Assembly: GCF_030644205.1 (NCBI RefSeq)
Contig: NZ_CP128647.1
Location: 62,001 to 126,000 of the forward strand
From: Mogibacterium neglectum
GTDB taxonomy: Bacteria; Bacillota; Clostridia; Peptostreptococcales; Anaerovoracaceae
Length of the DNA: 64,000 nucleotides
Direction: 5' to 3'
A model generated the notes under the pieces. That model was given only the letters and a program-made list of their open reading frames with translations. It did no database searches and had not been told where the DNA came from. Below, in pieces: positions 17,433 to 26,511 of the stretch. The number at the start of each line of letters is the position of its first letter. The first letter of the stretch is position 1. A program made the position numbers and the translations under genes.

Positions 17433-18908
17433 ATGATAGAGCTAAAAAATGTCAACTTCCAATATAATACGGAAGAAGCGTCTGGAGGTTTGCATGAAAT
17501 AAATCTTGTAATTCCGAACGGAGAAGTTGTCCTGTTATGTGGACAATCAGGATGTGGAAAAACTACATTAACACGTTTGATAAATGGACTTATTCCAAAT
17601 TACTATAATGGATATTTATCAGGTGATGTGATCATTGATAGTCATAATCTCAGGAATCTTTCGCTTTATGAAATTTCAAAATTTGTTGGAAGTGTGTTCC
17701 AAAATCCAAGAACTCAATTTTTCAATGTGGATTCAACAAGCGAATTAGCTTTTGCATGTGAAAACCAAGGATTACCTGAAAATAAAATTATCAGCAGCGT
17801 ATTTGAGACAGCTACTCTGTTTAATATAAATCATCTCCTCGGTAAAAATATTTTTAATTTGTCCGGAGGAGAAAAGCAGAAAATAGCATGTGCCTCAGTA
17901 TCAGTCAGTTCTCCATCTATTATTGTATTAGATGAGCCTTCTTCCAATTTAGATACACATTCAACAGATGATCTTCGGAAAATGATTTCAATATGGAAAA
18001 GTCAAGGTAAAACCATTGTGATAGCTGAACATCGTCTTTATTATTTGAGCGGGCTCTTTGATCGTGTAATATATATGGAAAATGGACGAATACAAAAAGA
18101 ATATACCAGTATGGATATTGAAAAATTATCTATGTCCGAGCAAATAGAGATGGGGCTTCGCCCTTTTGAATTAAAATTATTTCCATTGTCTGTAAAGAAC
18201 ATGAAGCGAGAGGATGAGATACTTTTTTCAAATTTTTTCTTTTCATACACTAATAGAGATAAAGCTTTACAAGTTCCCTCTCTCTCTTTGCCGGCATCAA
18301 ATGTGATTGCAATTATAGGAAATAATGGTGCCGGAAAATCAACTTTTGCAAGATGTATTTGTGGACTTGAAAAAAGATGTAAGGGTATAATAACAATCAA
18401 CAATAAAGCGTTAAATAGAAAACAGCGTCTTTCCTATTGCTATATGGTAATGCAGGATGTAAATCATCAACTTTTTGCCGAAAGCATATATGAAGAATTG
18501 ATATTAAGTATGAAAAAACCTGATGAATTGGAGATTGACTTGATATTAAAAAAAATTGAATTACTTCAATTCAAGGAAAAGCATCCGGCTTCACTTTCAG
18601 GAGGACAAAAACAAAGAGTAGCAATAGCAAGTGCTTTGGCCTCTCAACGTGAAATTATGATTTTTGATGAACCTACAAGTGGATTGGATCTTCTTCATAT
18701 GCGAGATGTTGCAAAAGAACTTACTGATTTATCACAGATAGGAAAAACTGTACTTGTTGTTACTCATGATTATGAGCTTATAGCAAGTTGCTGCACTTAT
18801 ATACTTCATTTAGAAAATGGAATGGTGAAGGAGCAATATCCTTTAGATTTAAGTGGAACTGAACGCTTAAAGAAATTTTTCCTACAGCGAGGTGATAGTA
18901 GTGTTTGA
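17433..18908 (+). CDS. ECF transporter ATPase, two ABC domains fused
   Basis: The 491-residue protein joins two ATP-binding cassettes that power the ECF importer. Walker A motifs are GQSGCGKTT (near 38) and GNNGAGKST (near 293); signatures are LSGGEKQK and LSGGQKQR; Walker B motifs end VLDEPSS and IFDEPTS. Fusion of the two EcfA halves is common in this transporter group. The end overlaps the regulator that follows. Confidence 0.92.
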   Translation: MIELKNVNFQYNTEEASGGLHEINLVIPNGEVVLLCGQSGCGKTTLTRLINGLIPNYYNGYLSGDVIIDSHNLRNLSLYEISKFVGSVFQNPRTQFFNVDSTSELAFACENQGLPENKIISSVFETATLFNINHLLGKNIFNLSGGEKQKIACASVSVSSPSIIVLDEPSSNLDTHSTDDLRKMISIWKSQGKTIVIAEHRLYYLSGLFDRVIYMENGRIQKEYTSMDIEKLSMSEQIEMGLRPFELKLFPLSVKNMKREDEILFSNFFFSYTNRDKALQVPSLSLPASNVIAIIGNNGAGKSTFARCICGLEKRCKGIITINNKALNRKQRLSYCYMVMQDVNHQLFAESIYEELILSMKKPDELEIDLILKKIELLQFKEKHPASLSGGQKQRVAIASALASQREIMIFDEPTSGLDLLHMRDVAKELTDLSQIGKTVLVVTHDYELIASCCTYILHLENGMVKEQYPLDLSGTERLKKFFLQRGDSSV

Positions 18909-19860
18909 TATTGATAAAATTTTCAAAGAGCAAAAATTTCAATTACTCTGTAAAGATGATTTATGTTCTGTATATCAGCTTAATGGTGGGAATGCGGATG
19001 GTACGGTTATATATTATCCTCTTTACCCGGGAATATCATTGATGTATAACAGTTTTCATTCTGAGGAAGGAACCGGAAGAAAAATAGAACCCGGTCATTA
19101 TATTAGTATTCATCATTGCAGTGAAGGGAGAATGGAATCGGAAACTGCCTCAAATGAATATTTATATTTAGAACCGGGAGATATTTTGATTGAAAATTTG
19201 CATGTTGCAGAATATCGTTATTGCAGTTTTCCTTTGAGCCATTATCACGGTATTACAATCAATTTGTCTGTTACAGACATTATGGAAAGCAGTGTTAAGG
19301 AGCAGTTACAACTTTTTTCCATAGATTTATTTGATTTGGAGAAAAAATTTTCTTTGAATGAGAAGCCTTGTATTATACATGGGGATTCTTTAACCGATCA
19401 TATTTTTTCCGAGATTTATAATGTGCCAGATTCAATTAAATCAGAATATCTTAAAATTAAAATTTTGGAGCTTCTTGTTTCATTAAAAATCGCGGATATA
19501 TCCGCTGTTCGTAAAGAACGACCATACTTTTATAAAACCAAAGTTGAAAAAATAAAAGCTATAAAAAAATTTATAACGGCTGCACCAGAACATCATTACA
19601 CGATTGAAGAACTTGCGAGACAATTTGATATTTCAGAATCATCATTAAAAGAATGTTTCAAAGGAATCTATGGATCAGCAATATACACATATATGAAAAA
19701 ATACAGGATAAATATGGCTGCAACACTTCTTACAGAAACAGATAAAACCGTTTCAACTATTGCAGGAGAGGTGGGATATTCTAATAGCAGTAAATTTGCG
19801 GAAGCGTTCAAAAGTATAAAAGGTGTGGCTCCATTGGAATATCGAAAAATTAAAATCTAA
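18901..19860 (+). CDS. AraC-family transcriptional regulator
   Basis: The protein of about 319 residues has an N-terminal sensor part and a C-terminal double helix-turn-helix (about 225-315: YTIEELARQFDISESSLKEC, then VSTIAGEVGYSNSSKFAEAF). I choose GTG 18901, which has GAGGTG six bases upstream; GTG 18892 is also in frame. YbtA-type AraC regulators switch on siderophore uptake when the ligand is imported. Its place between the ECF operon and the ABC pair, and the shared box before both, suggest it activates both units. Confidence 0.88.
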   Translation: MFDIDKIFKEQKFQLLCKDDLCSVYQLNGGNADGTVIYYPLYPGISLMYNSFHSEEGTGRKIEPGHYISIHHCSEGRMESETASNEYLYLEPGDILIENLHVAEYRYCSFPLSHYHGITINLSVTDIMESSVKEQLQLFSIDLFDLEKKFSLNEKPCIIHGDSLTDHIFSEIYNVPDSIKSEYLKIKILELLVSLKIADISAVRKERPYFYKTKVEKIKAIKKFITAAPEHHYTIEELARQFDISESSLKECFKGIYGSAIYTYMKKYRINMAATLLTETDKTVSTIAGEVGYSNSSKFAEAFKSIKGVAPLEYRKIKI

Positions 19861-19874
19861 ATGGAGTTAAGCAT

Positions 19875-19914
19875 ACCTATGTAGAGTAGATGAAAAATAT
19901 AACATTGATAGAAT
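19875..19914 (+). promoter_or_regulatory. Putative AraC-activated promoter of the ABC pair
   Basis: ACCTATGTAGAGTAG (19875-19889) repeats the box at 16031 with one mismatch and lies 19 bases before TAGAAT (19909-19914). The expected start, near 19921, falls inside the left arm of the terminator that follows, so transcripts from this promoter would lack half the stem. Confidence 0.5.
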
Positions 19915-19953
19915 AGAGAGTGTCGAATAATACACGATACTCTCTATTTTTTA
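19914..19953 (+). terminator. Terminator after the AraC gene
   Basis: A 12-bp stem (19914-19925 with 19935-19946, one G-T pair) and a 9-nt loop are followed by a T-run. It should end transcripts coming from the ECF-AraC operon. Confidence 0.85.
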
Positions 19954-19971
19954 TTAAAGGAGGAATAAATA

Positions 19972-21756
19972 ATGAAAAAAAGGAGTTGGATTTCCATTGT
20001 CTTCTCCTTTGCATCACAATGTAAAGGCAAAATTATATTATCTGTTATATGTGCTTTGGTTAGTGTAGCATCAGGGCTTGTACCCTATTGGAGCGTTTAT
20101 CATATTATTACTTCATTTATAGACGGTTCAGCTACAATTTCTAATGTTTGGGTATGGAGCTTGATAGCTATATGCGGATATGCTTTTAGGTATATTTTTC
20201 ATGGTATTTCTACAAGTCTGTCCCATGCATCTGCGTACAGTATTTTGGAGAACATACGACTTGCTCTTGCCGAGCGGCTAATGAGGGCTCCTCTTGGAAC
20301 AGTAGTTGAAGAATCTGTTGGAAAATTGAAAAGCGTGATTGTAGATAGAGTTGAAACAATCGAATTACCTTTAGCGCATATGATTCCTGAAGGAATTTCT
20401 AATTTATGCCTACCTATTGCTGTTTTTATATATTTAATAAGCATAGATTGGCGTATGGCTCTTGCAATGTTAGTAACTGTACCGATTGCTGCTCTTGCAT
20501 ATTTTAGTATGATGAAAAACTTTAATAAACAGTATGCAGATTATATGGAATCCAGCAATTATGTAAATGGTGTAATTGTTGAATATGTTGAAGGAATAGA
20601 AGTAATCAAAGCTTTCAACCAATCTTCAACATCCTATGAAAAATTTTCAAAAGCCGTAGAATCATTTAAGGATTACACTTTGAATTGGTATAAAAGTGTG
20701 TGGAAACTAATGAACTTTGGAAATTCGGTGCTTCCATCCACCTTTTTAGGAACTCTACCGGTAGGAATGATTTTATATGCCACCGGTACATTGTCCCCTG
20801 AAAACATGGTAATGTGTTTTATTCTTTCAATGGGCATCGTTGATCCTTTGATGAATTACACATTACATGTCAGTAATATTAAGGCTGTAGAATATGCGAT
20901 TCACGATGTAGATAAGCTGCTACATGTAACAGAACTTCCTGATTCCAAAGAAGCAATTTCCATAGAGAACCATAATATAGAGCTTAAAAATGTTTCTTTC
21001 GCATATAGTAAAAATAAAGATAATAAAGTTCTTTCCAATATTACATTTTCCGTTCCTGAGGACTCTTTTACAGCTCTGGTAGGGCCTTCGGGAAGTGGTA
21101 AATCTACGATCGCACGACTTATAGCCCGGTTTTGGGATGTAGATGAAGGTTCTATAACTATTGGTGGTATAGATATACGTCAGATTCCTATATCTCAGTT
21201 ATCTGACATAATAAGTTTTGTTACTCAAGATAATTTTCTCTTTCATTGCTCAATAAAAGAAAATATCCGAATGGGCAAACCATCCGCTACGGATGAAGAA
21301 GTTTATGCTGCTGCCAAGGCTGCTTGCTGTGATGATTTTATACAAAAGCTTGAACATGGATACGACACTCAAGCAGGCGATGCCGGAAATAGATTGTCTG
21401 GCGGAGAAAAACAAAGGATTTCTATTGCCAGAATGATACTAAAAAATGCTCCTATAGTTATTCTTGATGAAGCTACCGCTTTTGCAGATCAAGAAAATGA
21501 AGAAAAAATGCAACGATCAATATCTGCTCTAACCAAAGGGAAAATACTTTTTGTTATTGCACACAGATTATCTACTATAACAAACGCTAATCAAATTATT
21601 GTCTTAAAAAATGGAGAAATTCATTCGGTCGGTACACATAAATCGCTATTAGATTTCGATCCCCTCTATCGTAATATGTGGGAAGCTCATATAGGGGCAA
21701 GAAATTGGTCTGCAAATTCTAAACAGGAGGTGAAAAGCACATGTTCAGAACTGTAA
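19972..21756 (+). CDS. ABC transporter, fused permease-ATPase (YbtP-like)
   Basis: The 594-residue half-transporter has six membrane helices (about 15-310) and one ATPase domain. Walker A is GPSGSGKST (near 371), signature LSGGEKQR, and Walker B ends VILDEAT. It follows AAAGGAGG. It forms a heterodimer with the next gene, which overlaps it by 16 bases. Exporter-fold pairs next to an AraC regulator and an ECF operon resemble YbtP/YbtQ of yersiniabactin uptake and the equibactin locus of Streptococcus equi. Multidrug export is the alternative. Confidence 0.88.
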   Translation: MKKRSWISIVFSFASQCKGKIILSVICALVSVASGLVPYWSVYHIITSFIDGSATISNVWVWSLIAICGYAFRYIFHGISTSLSHASAYSILENIRLALAERLMRAPLGTVVEESVGKLKSVIVDRVETIELPLAHMIPEGISNLCLPIAVFIYLISIDWRMALAMLVTVPIAALAYFSMMKNFNKQYADYMESSNYVNGVIVEYVEGIEVIKAFNQSSTSYEKFSKAVESFKDYTLNWYKSVWKLMNFGNSVLPSTFLGTLPVGMILYATGTLSPENMVMCFILSMGIVDPLMNYTLHVSNIKAVEYAIHDVDKLLHVTELPDSKEAISIENHNIELKNVSFAYSKNKDNKVLSNITFSVPEDSFTALVGPSGSGKSTIARLIARFWDVDEGSITIGGIDIRQIPISQLSDIISFVTQDNFLFHCSIKENIRMGKPSATDEEVYAAAKAACCDDFIQKLEHGYDTQAGDAGNRLSGGEKQRISIARMILKNAPIVILDEATAFADQENEEKMQRSISALTKGKILFVIAHRLSTITNANQIIVLKNGEIHSVGTHKSLLDFDPLYRNMWEAHIGARNWSANSKQEVKSTCSEL

Positions 21757-23489
21757 AAAGGTTGATTGATTGGACTGGAAACTATAAAAAACGAGTATAT
21801 ATAGGATTTATCTTTGCTTTTTTGAATGGAATATTTACTGCTTTACCGATTATGCTGGCGTCTTATGGATTAAATGCCATTTTGAATGACTTTAGTGGAA
21901 AAGAGCCATTAGATCATACATTGATATGGAAACTCCTTTTTTCTGTTATTGTATGTGTATTATTACGATTTGTTTTTTCGTATCTGCGTGCAATTACTCA
22001 AGAAAGTGTAGGATATGAGGCAACGGCAGAGCAACGCATTAAGTTGGGAAATCTTTTCAAGAAAGTATCGCTTGGATTCTTCAATCACAATAATATAGGA
22101 GAATTATCTTCTGCTGCTACAACCGATCTTTCGTTTATAGAGATGTACTGCATGCATATGATAGATATTGTCGTTAATGGCCATATAACAGTTGTTGTGA
22201 TGATAATATCTTTGACAATATTCTGTCCGGTAGCAGGAGTTATATCCTTAATAGGACTTCTTATTTCTACATGCATTATGTATGCACTTGAAAAAATATC
22301 GCACCGTAACGCAGTATTACATCAAAAAGCTCAAGATGAAATCGTAGAAAACACAATAGAATATTTGAGAGGAATGCAAGTCGTAAAAGCCTTCAAGCAG
22401 GAAGGCGCAGCCGTAGAAGGAATAAGGAACGCATTTCAAAATCATAAAAAAGTAAACATAAAATTAGAGTTAGAATATTGTCCGTATAATTGCTTACACC
22501 AGTTAATTCTTAAAACTACTTCCATTGGCGTAGTTATTGCATCAGCATATCTTACTTTGAATGGAAGTATGCCTATTTTTGTCATGCTTATGCTTGATAT
22601 GTTTTCGTTTGTTTTATTCAATCACTTGGAAAAAGTGAATAGTGCTATCCATGTAATTGAGGTTATCAATGCGACATTGGACAAGCTTGATTCAATTCAG
22701 AAGGCAGAAGAAATTGACAAGAACGGAAAAGATATATCTTTAGATGCATATGATATAGAGTTTCAAAATGTTTCTTTTGCATATGATAAAAAAACAGTTT
22801 TATCAGATGTTAGCTTCACATTACCTCAAGGTGCTACAACCGCAATCGTAGGTCCATCCGGAAGCGGGAAGACGACTATATGTAATTTAATTGCGAGATT
22901 CTATGATGTGAACAAAGGAAGTATACGAATAGACGGACACAATATAAAGGAAATGACATGTGAAAGTATTCTCCGCAATATTTCTATGGTATTTCAAAAA
23001 GTTTATCTATTCAATGATACAATCGCAAACAATATAAAGTTTGGTAACCCTGAGGCGACCTATGAAGATATTATAGCTGCAGCGAAAAAAGCAAGGTGTC
23101 ATGAATTTATTGAAGCATTTCCAAATGGATATGAAACTATTGTTGAAGAAAGCGGAGCAAATTTATCCGGAGGAGAAAAGCAGAGAATTTCTATTGCACG
23201 TGCTATTCTAAAAAATTCCCCTATTATAATTCTTGACGAAGCAACTGCGAGTATTGATCCGGAAAATGAACATATGATTCAACAAGCTATTACAGAATTA
23301 ACTAAAGGAAAGACAGTAATTGTTATTGCACACAGGTTAGCAACCATAGAGAACGCAGATCAAATACTTGTAATTGATAAAGGGAAAGTTGTTCAAAAAG
23401 GAACTCATCAGGAACTAATAAAACAAGAGGGTCTATATCAGCGTTTCATAAGTATAAGGGAACAAGCAGAAGGCTGGTCTTTCGCTTAA
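21741..23489 (+). CDS. ABC transporter, fused permease-ATPase (YbtQ-like)
   Basis: The 582-residue partner of the preceding half-transporter has six membrane helices (about 18-300), Walker A GPSGSGKTT (near 371), signature LSGGEKQR and VIVIAHRLATI. It begins within the end of the preceding gene after AGGAGGTG, which suggests fixed stoichiometry. Substrate is inferred only from context: a siderophore or other metal complex. Confidence 0.88.
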   Translation: MFRTVKRLIDWTGNYKKRVYIGFIFAFLNGIFTALPIMLASYGLNAILNDFSGKEPLDHTLIWKLLFSVIVCVLLRFVFSYLRAITQESVGYEATAEQRIKLGNLFKKVSLGFFNHNNIGELSSAATTDLSFIEMYCMHMIDIVVNGHITVVVMIISLTIFCPVAGVISLIGLLISTCIMYALEKISHRNAVLHQKAQDEIVENTIEYLRGMQVVKAFKQEGAAVEGIRNAFQNHKKVNIKLELEYCPYNCLHQLILKTTSIGVVIASAYLTLNGSMPIFVMLMLDMFSFVLFNHLEKVNSAIHVIEVINATLDKLDSIQKAEEIDKNGKDISLDAYDIEFQNVSFAYDKKTVLSDVSFTLPQGATTAIVGPSGSGKTTICNLIARFYDVNKGSIRIDGHNIKEMTCESILRNISMVFQKVYLFNDTIANNIKFGNPEATYEDIIAAAKKARCHEFIEAFPNGYETIVEESGANLSGGEKQRISIARAILKNSPIIILDEATASIDPENEHMIQQAITELTKGKTVIVIAHRLATIENADQILVIDKGKVVQKGTHQELIKQEGLYQRFISIREQAEGWSFA

Positions 23490-23648
23490 AGCGTTCTCAA
23501 AAACGAAATCGAAAGGTCTGTGGTAAGGAGATAAATTTTTTATGCACATAATAACATTACATCCAAAATAAGGCCGCTGTAAATAACGGAGAAGATTGAA
23601 TTTAATAATATCATACGAAAATGCGGCGGTATCAAAGGAGGTATCGTC

Positions 23649-23726
23649 GTGTTTATTTTCCACTATCTTAAATTCATATTGAAGGAGATATATTCTATCT
23701 CTGGGTTTCTATGCTTGTGTAGATAA
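23649..23726 (+). CDS. Possible 25-residue peptide
   Basis: In the 435-base stretch between the ABC pair and the sigma-like gene, a GTG at 23649 follows AAAGGAGG at good distance. It opens a frame of 25 codons with hydrophobic content (FIFHYLKFILKEIYSISGF). It could be a leader peptide or a gene remnant left by cargo insertion. A terminator lies 42 bases beyond it. The evidence is only the ribosome site. Confidence 0.3.
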   Translation: MFIFHYLKFILKEIYSISGFLCLCR

Positions 23727-23767
23727 CCTGTCAAATCATATTCATACAGCTATCTTTTCATGTCCGC

Positions 23768-23799
23768 TCCCGGCTGCTCTGTGCAGTCGGGATTTTTTG
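23768..23799 (+). terminator. Terminator before the ICE regulatory genes
   Basis: CCCGGCTGC (23769-23777) pairs with GCAGTCGGG (23783-23791, one G-T), loop five bases, followed by TTTTTT. It separates cargo transcription from the regulatory and recombination genes. Confidence 0.8.
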
Positions 23800-23924
23800 T
23801 TGTCTTCAAAAACTTTTTTCAAAAATATTCGCTTTTCTTTGGCAGTTTTCATCTGCCCGTTGTTGAGGGTTTACGAAAGGGGAAATTCTGCCCGCTTTCG
23901 CGGCTGCGAAAGGAGGTGAATATC

Positions 23925-24368
23925 ATGAATGAACCTGAAAGAACTGAATGGCAGATACGCTGCGCATTTAACGGTTTCTGTAAACGGGCACTAAAGAACG
24001 AAAGTATCAATGCCCATAAAGAAATCAGAAGAAAGCAGGCACACGAAATCAATTTTTCCGCCCTGACACCGAAAGAGGAAAATCAGCTTTATACCTGTGA
24101 AGATTTTTTCGCAGAAGATAAAGAAGAACAAACCTTTTTTGCAGGCGGAAAAGAATGGGACGCAAAGACGATTGCCGATGCGATCCACAGCTTGCCGGAG
24201 GAAAAACGCAGAGCCGTCCTGCTCTATTACTTCTTTGATATGAGTGATGCGGAAATTGCAGAGCTCTATCAAATTCCAAGAAGCACAGTGCAGTATCGGC
24301 GAACAAGCTCATTTGAGCTGTTAAAACGCTATTTGGAGGAACATGCTTATGACTACCCTGACTGGTAA
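23925..24368 (+). CDS. Sigma-70 region 4-like ICE regulator
   Basis: The 147-residue protein resembles the small sigma-like protein (Orf7 type) of Tn916-family elements. Residues 90-140 form a sigma region 4 helix-turn-helix (LPEEKRRAVLLYYFFDMSDA, EIAELYQIPRSTVQYRRTSS). ATG 23925 follows AAAGGAGGTG; a longer in-frame extension to 23760 would run through a terminator and is rejected. In Tn916 the homologue acts in the cascade that activates excision and transfer; the same role is inferred here. Confidence 0.87.
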   Translation: MNEPERTEWQIRCAFNGFCKRALKNESINAHKEIRRKQAHEINFSALTPKEENQLYTCEDFFAEDKEEQTFFAGGKEWDAKTIADAIHSLPEEKRRAVLLYYFFDMSDAEIAELYQIPRSTVQYRRTSSFELLKRYLEEHAYDYPDW

Positions 24369-24600
24369 CACGGGAAACGATGAACGCGGCCTGTTGCCTT
24401 ATCCGGTAATCATAGCCGCAACCAAAGGAGAGCCGCAGGCAATGAATATTGTCGTGCAGCACTATGCAAGCTATATCTCCCATCTCTCTATGAGAATGCT
24501 CCGTGATGAACGGGGAAATACCTATTACGGCATAGACGAGGATATACGGGATAGGCTTCGTTCAAAGCTTATGCAGGCTGTCCTGATTTTTAAGATTTAA
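24349..24600 (+). CDS. Helix-turn-helix ICE protein (Orf8-like)
   Basis: The protein of about 83 residues (LLPYPVIIAATKGEPQAMNI, YYGIDEDIRDRLRSKLMQAV) matches the small HTH_16-type protein that follows the sigma-like gene in Tn916/Tn1549 elements. GGAGG (24335-24339) is nine bases before ATG 24349, better than ATG 24343. It overlaps the preceding gene. It probably works with it in control of excision genes. Confidence 0.83.
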   Translation: MTTLTGNTGNDERGLLPYPVIIAATKGEPQAMNIVVQHYASYISHLSMRMLRDERGNTYYGIDEDIRDRLRSKLMQAVLIFKI

Positions 24601-24608
24601 GAATGTAT

Positions 24609-24636
24609 TTGTCTGTGTCCCCCTTTCCACAGACAA
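24609..24636. other. Hairpin after the HTH gene
   Basis: TTGTCTGTG and CACAGACAA form a perfect 9-bp stem with a C-rich 10-base loop. No T-run follows, so it is a weak terminator at most. The remainder of 24637-24837 has no gene that I can support. Confidence 0.5.
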
Positions 24637-24885
24637 GGCAGAAATCTGTCACCTGTTCTTTGACAAACATACCCGCAAGATAACGGCGGCGTATCATAGG
24701 GCAAACCGACACTTTCCTTTTGTGCTTGAGCCATGCGGAAAATGCGCCATGACGCTTTCATACCCGGAAGCCGAGCGAGAAACATTTTGACGTAAAGCAA
24801 GCGTAGCGACTTGCAGAGCCATGACGGCATAAAACATATAATGATACTCCCCTATAGCCACAGTCCGAGCGTTAGAAGCGTCGCA

Positions 24886-24965
24886 GGCAATGGGTAGGGC
24901 TGGATGAGATCCATGCAGGGGTGAAATTCCCGTGAGGCTAATGCTTTTAGCCGTCCGGTATTGCC
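24886..24965 (+). ncRNA. Structured leader of xis, four-way junction
   Basis: GGCAAT (24886) pairs with ATTGCC (24960-24965) and closes three hairpins: TGGAT/ATCCA (24901-24905, 24909-24913), GGG/CCC (24918-24920, 24929-24931) and GGCTAA/TTAGCC (24936-24941, 24947-24952). A -10-like TATAAT lies at 24838-24843. The compact cloverleaf just before an SD-sequestering hairpin looks like a regulatory RNA. I know of no family that it matches. Confidence 0.45.
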
Positions 24966-25017
24966 TTTCTCAAAAATATAAATATCAGAACTTTTACTAT
25001 GCCTATTTTGAGAAAGG
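24964..25017 (+). promoter_or_regulatory. Hairpin sequestering the xis ribosome site
   Basis: CCTTTCTCAAAA (24964-24975) is the exact complement of TTTTGAGAAAGG (25006-25017), a 12-bp stem over a 30-base loop. The right arm enters the AAAGGGGG ribosome site of xis. The left arm shares two C residues with the closing stem of the upstream four-way junction, so the two structures compete. A DNA-level binding site is the alternative. Confidence 0.5.
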
Positions 25018-25027
25018 GGGCGATGAG

Positions 25028-25231
25028 ATGAATCAAATTGATGTGCCTATCTGGGAAAAATATACCCTTACCATAGAAGAAGCGGCGAAGTATTTTCGTA
25101 TCGGAGAAAACAAGCTGCGAAAATTAGCAGAAGAAAATCCTACTGCAAATTGGATAATTCAAAATGGCAACCGTATTCAGATCAAGCGCAAGCAGTTTGA
25201 AAAAATGATTGATACGGTTGACACAATCTAA
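25028..25231 (+). CDS. xis: Excisionase (Tn916 Xis type)
   Basis: The 67-residue protein has the length of Tn916 Xis. It begins [20 protein letters not shown] and has a winged-helix MerR-like pattern ([20 protein letters not shown]). It directs the integrase to excise the element. ATG 25028 follows AGGGGG by seven bases. It sits 75 bases before int, the usual order. Translation may be limited by the upstream hairpin. Confidence 0.93.
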   Translation: MNQIDVPIWEKYTLTIEEAAKYFRIGENKLRKLAEENPTANWIIQNGNRIQIKRKQFEKMIDTVDTI

Positions 25232-25306
25232 TGGAGATCGAGCCTTGACGATGTTATAATAGAGGTAGCATACCAAGGCTCTTTCCGTCTTGGAAAGGAG
25301 CATAAA

Positions 25307-26497
25307 ATGTCAGAAAAAAGACGTGACAGCAAGAATCGAGTTTTGCGGTCAGGAGAGAGCCAAAGAAAAGACGGGAGATATGCTTACAAATATATAGATA
25401 CCTTTGGAAAGCCGCAGTTTGTGTACGCGTGGAAGTTGGTTCCAACGGATAATACCCCTAAGGGTAAGCGTGAGGGTAAATCCCTGCGTGAAAAGGTCAA
25501 GGAAATACAAAAAGACCTTGATGACGGGATTGACCCCGTAGGAAAGAAAATGACCGTTTGCCAGCTTTATGAAAAGCAGATACGAAACCATGCAAATGTA
25601 AGACACGGTACAAAGCAAGGTAGAAAGCAGCTCATGAAAATACTTGAGGAAGATACGATCGGAGCCTGCAGCATTGAGAATGTGAAAATGTCTGATGCAA
25701 AGGAATGGGCCTTACGAATGAAAGAAAAGGGCTATTCTTTCAAAACCATCAGCAACCATAAGCGTTCTCTAAAGGCAGCTTTTTATTCTGCCATTCAGGA
25801 TGACTGTATCAGAAAAAATCCCTTTGACTTTCATATCAACACAGTCATTGAGGATGACACCGAGCCGAAAGTTCCTCTTTCGCCTGCACAAGAAGAAGGT
25901 TTACTTTCCTTTGTGAAAAGCGATAAGGTCTATCATAAGTATTATGACGAGTTTATCATTTTACTTGGAACCGGACTTCGGATTTCAGAGTTTTGCGGAT
26001 TGACGGACAGCGATATTGATTTTGAGAATCGGATAATCAATGTGGATCATCAACTTCAATATTCCGGTAAAAAGTCCTACCGCATAGAAACTCCGAAAAC
26101 GGAAAACGGTATTCGCAAAATTCCGATGAACGACCGAGTTCTTGAAGCCTTACAGAGAGTGTTACAAAACCGAAGAAAAAGCACTTTCGAGGTTGACGGT
26201 TACACAGGCTTTCTTTTTCTCACAAGGAACGGAACACCACAGACTTGTATGAACTATGATTATATGTTTCACAGACTTGTAGAAAAGTACAACAAAAATC
26301 ATGAGGAAGCTTTGCCGGCGGTAACAACACCCCATACCCTGCGACACACGTTCTGCACCAACATGGCAAATGCGGGAATGAATCCGAAAGCCTTACAGTA
26401 TCTTATGGGACACGCCAACATTATCATGACCCTGAACTATTACGCGCACGCTACATTTGACAGTGCAAAAACAGAATTTTTCAGACTGGCGGCTTAA
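25307..26497 (+). CDS. int: Tyrosine integrase (Tn916 Int type)
   Basis: The 396-residue recombinase integrates and excises the ICE. It has an N-terminal arm-binding domain (1-75), a core-binding domain (about 80-180) and a catalytic domain. Catalytic residues are visible: Arg in GTGLRISEFCGL, His and Arg in PHTLRHTF, His in LMGHANI and the Tyr nucleophile in MTLNYYAH. Start ATG follows GAAAGGAG. It is the last gene of the element, as in Tn916. Confidence 0.95.
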   Translation: MSEKRRDSKNRVLRSGESQRKDGRYAYKYIDTFGKPQFVYAWKLVPTDNTPKGKREGKSLREKVKEIQKDLDDGIDPVGKKMTVCQLYEKQIRNHANVRHGTKQGRKQLMKILEEDTIGACSIENVKMSDAKEWALRMKEKGYSFKTISNHKRSLKAAFYSAIQDDCIRKNPFDFHINTVIEDDTEPKVPLSPAQEEGLLSFVKSDKVYHKYYDEFIILLGTGLRISEFCGLTDSDIDFENRIINVDHQLQYSGKKSYRIETPKTENGIRKIPMNDRVLEALQRVLQNRRKSTFEVDGYTGFLFLTRNGTPQTCMNYDYMFHRLVEKYNKNHEEALPAVTTPHTLRHTFCTNMANAGMNPKALQYLMGHANIIMTLNYYAHATFDSAKTEFFRLAA

Positions 26498-26511
26498 AGA
26501 AAAAGAGAGGT

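Noticed and set aside
23760-23924. 55-codon N-terminal extension of the sigma-like protein
   Set aside because: It starts inside a terminator stem without a ribosome site, while ATG 23925 has AAAGGAGGTG at good distance.
24637-24837. Possible gene between the HTH protein and the xis leader
   Set aside because: Only a short minus-strand frame without a ribosome site is present; composition gives no support for coding.
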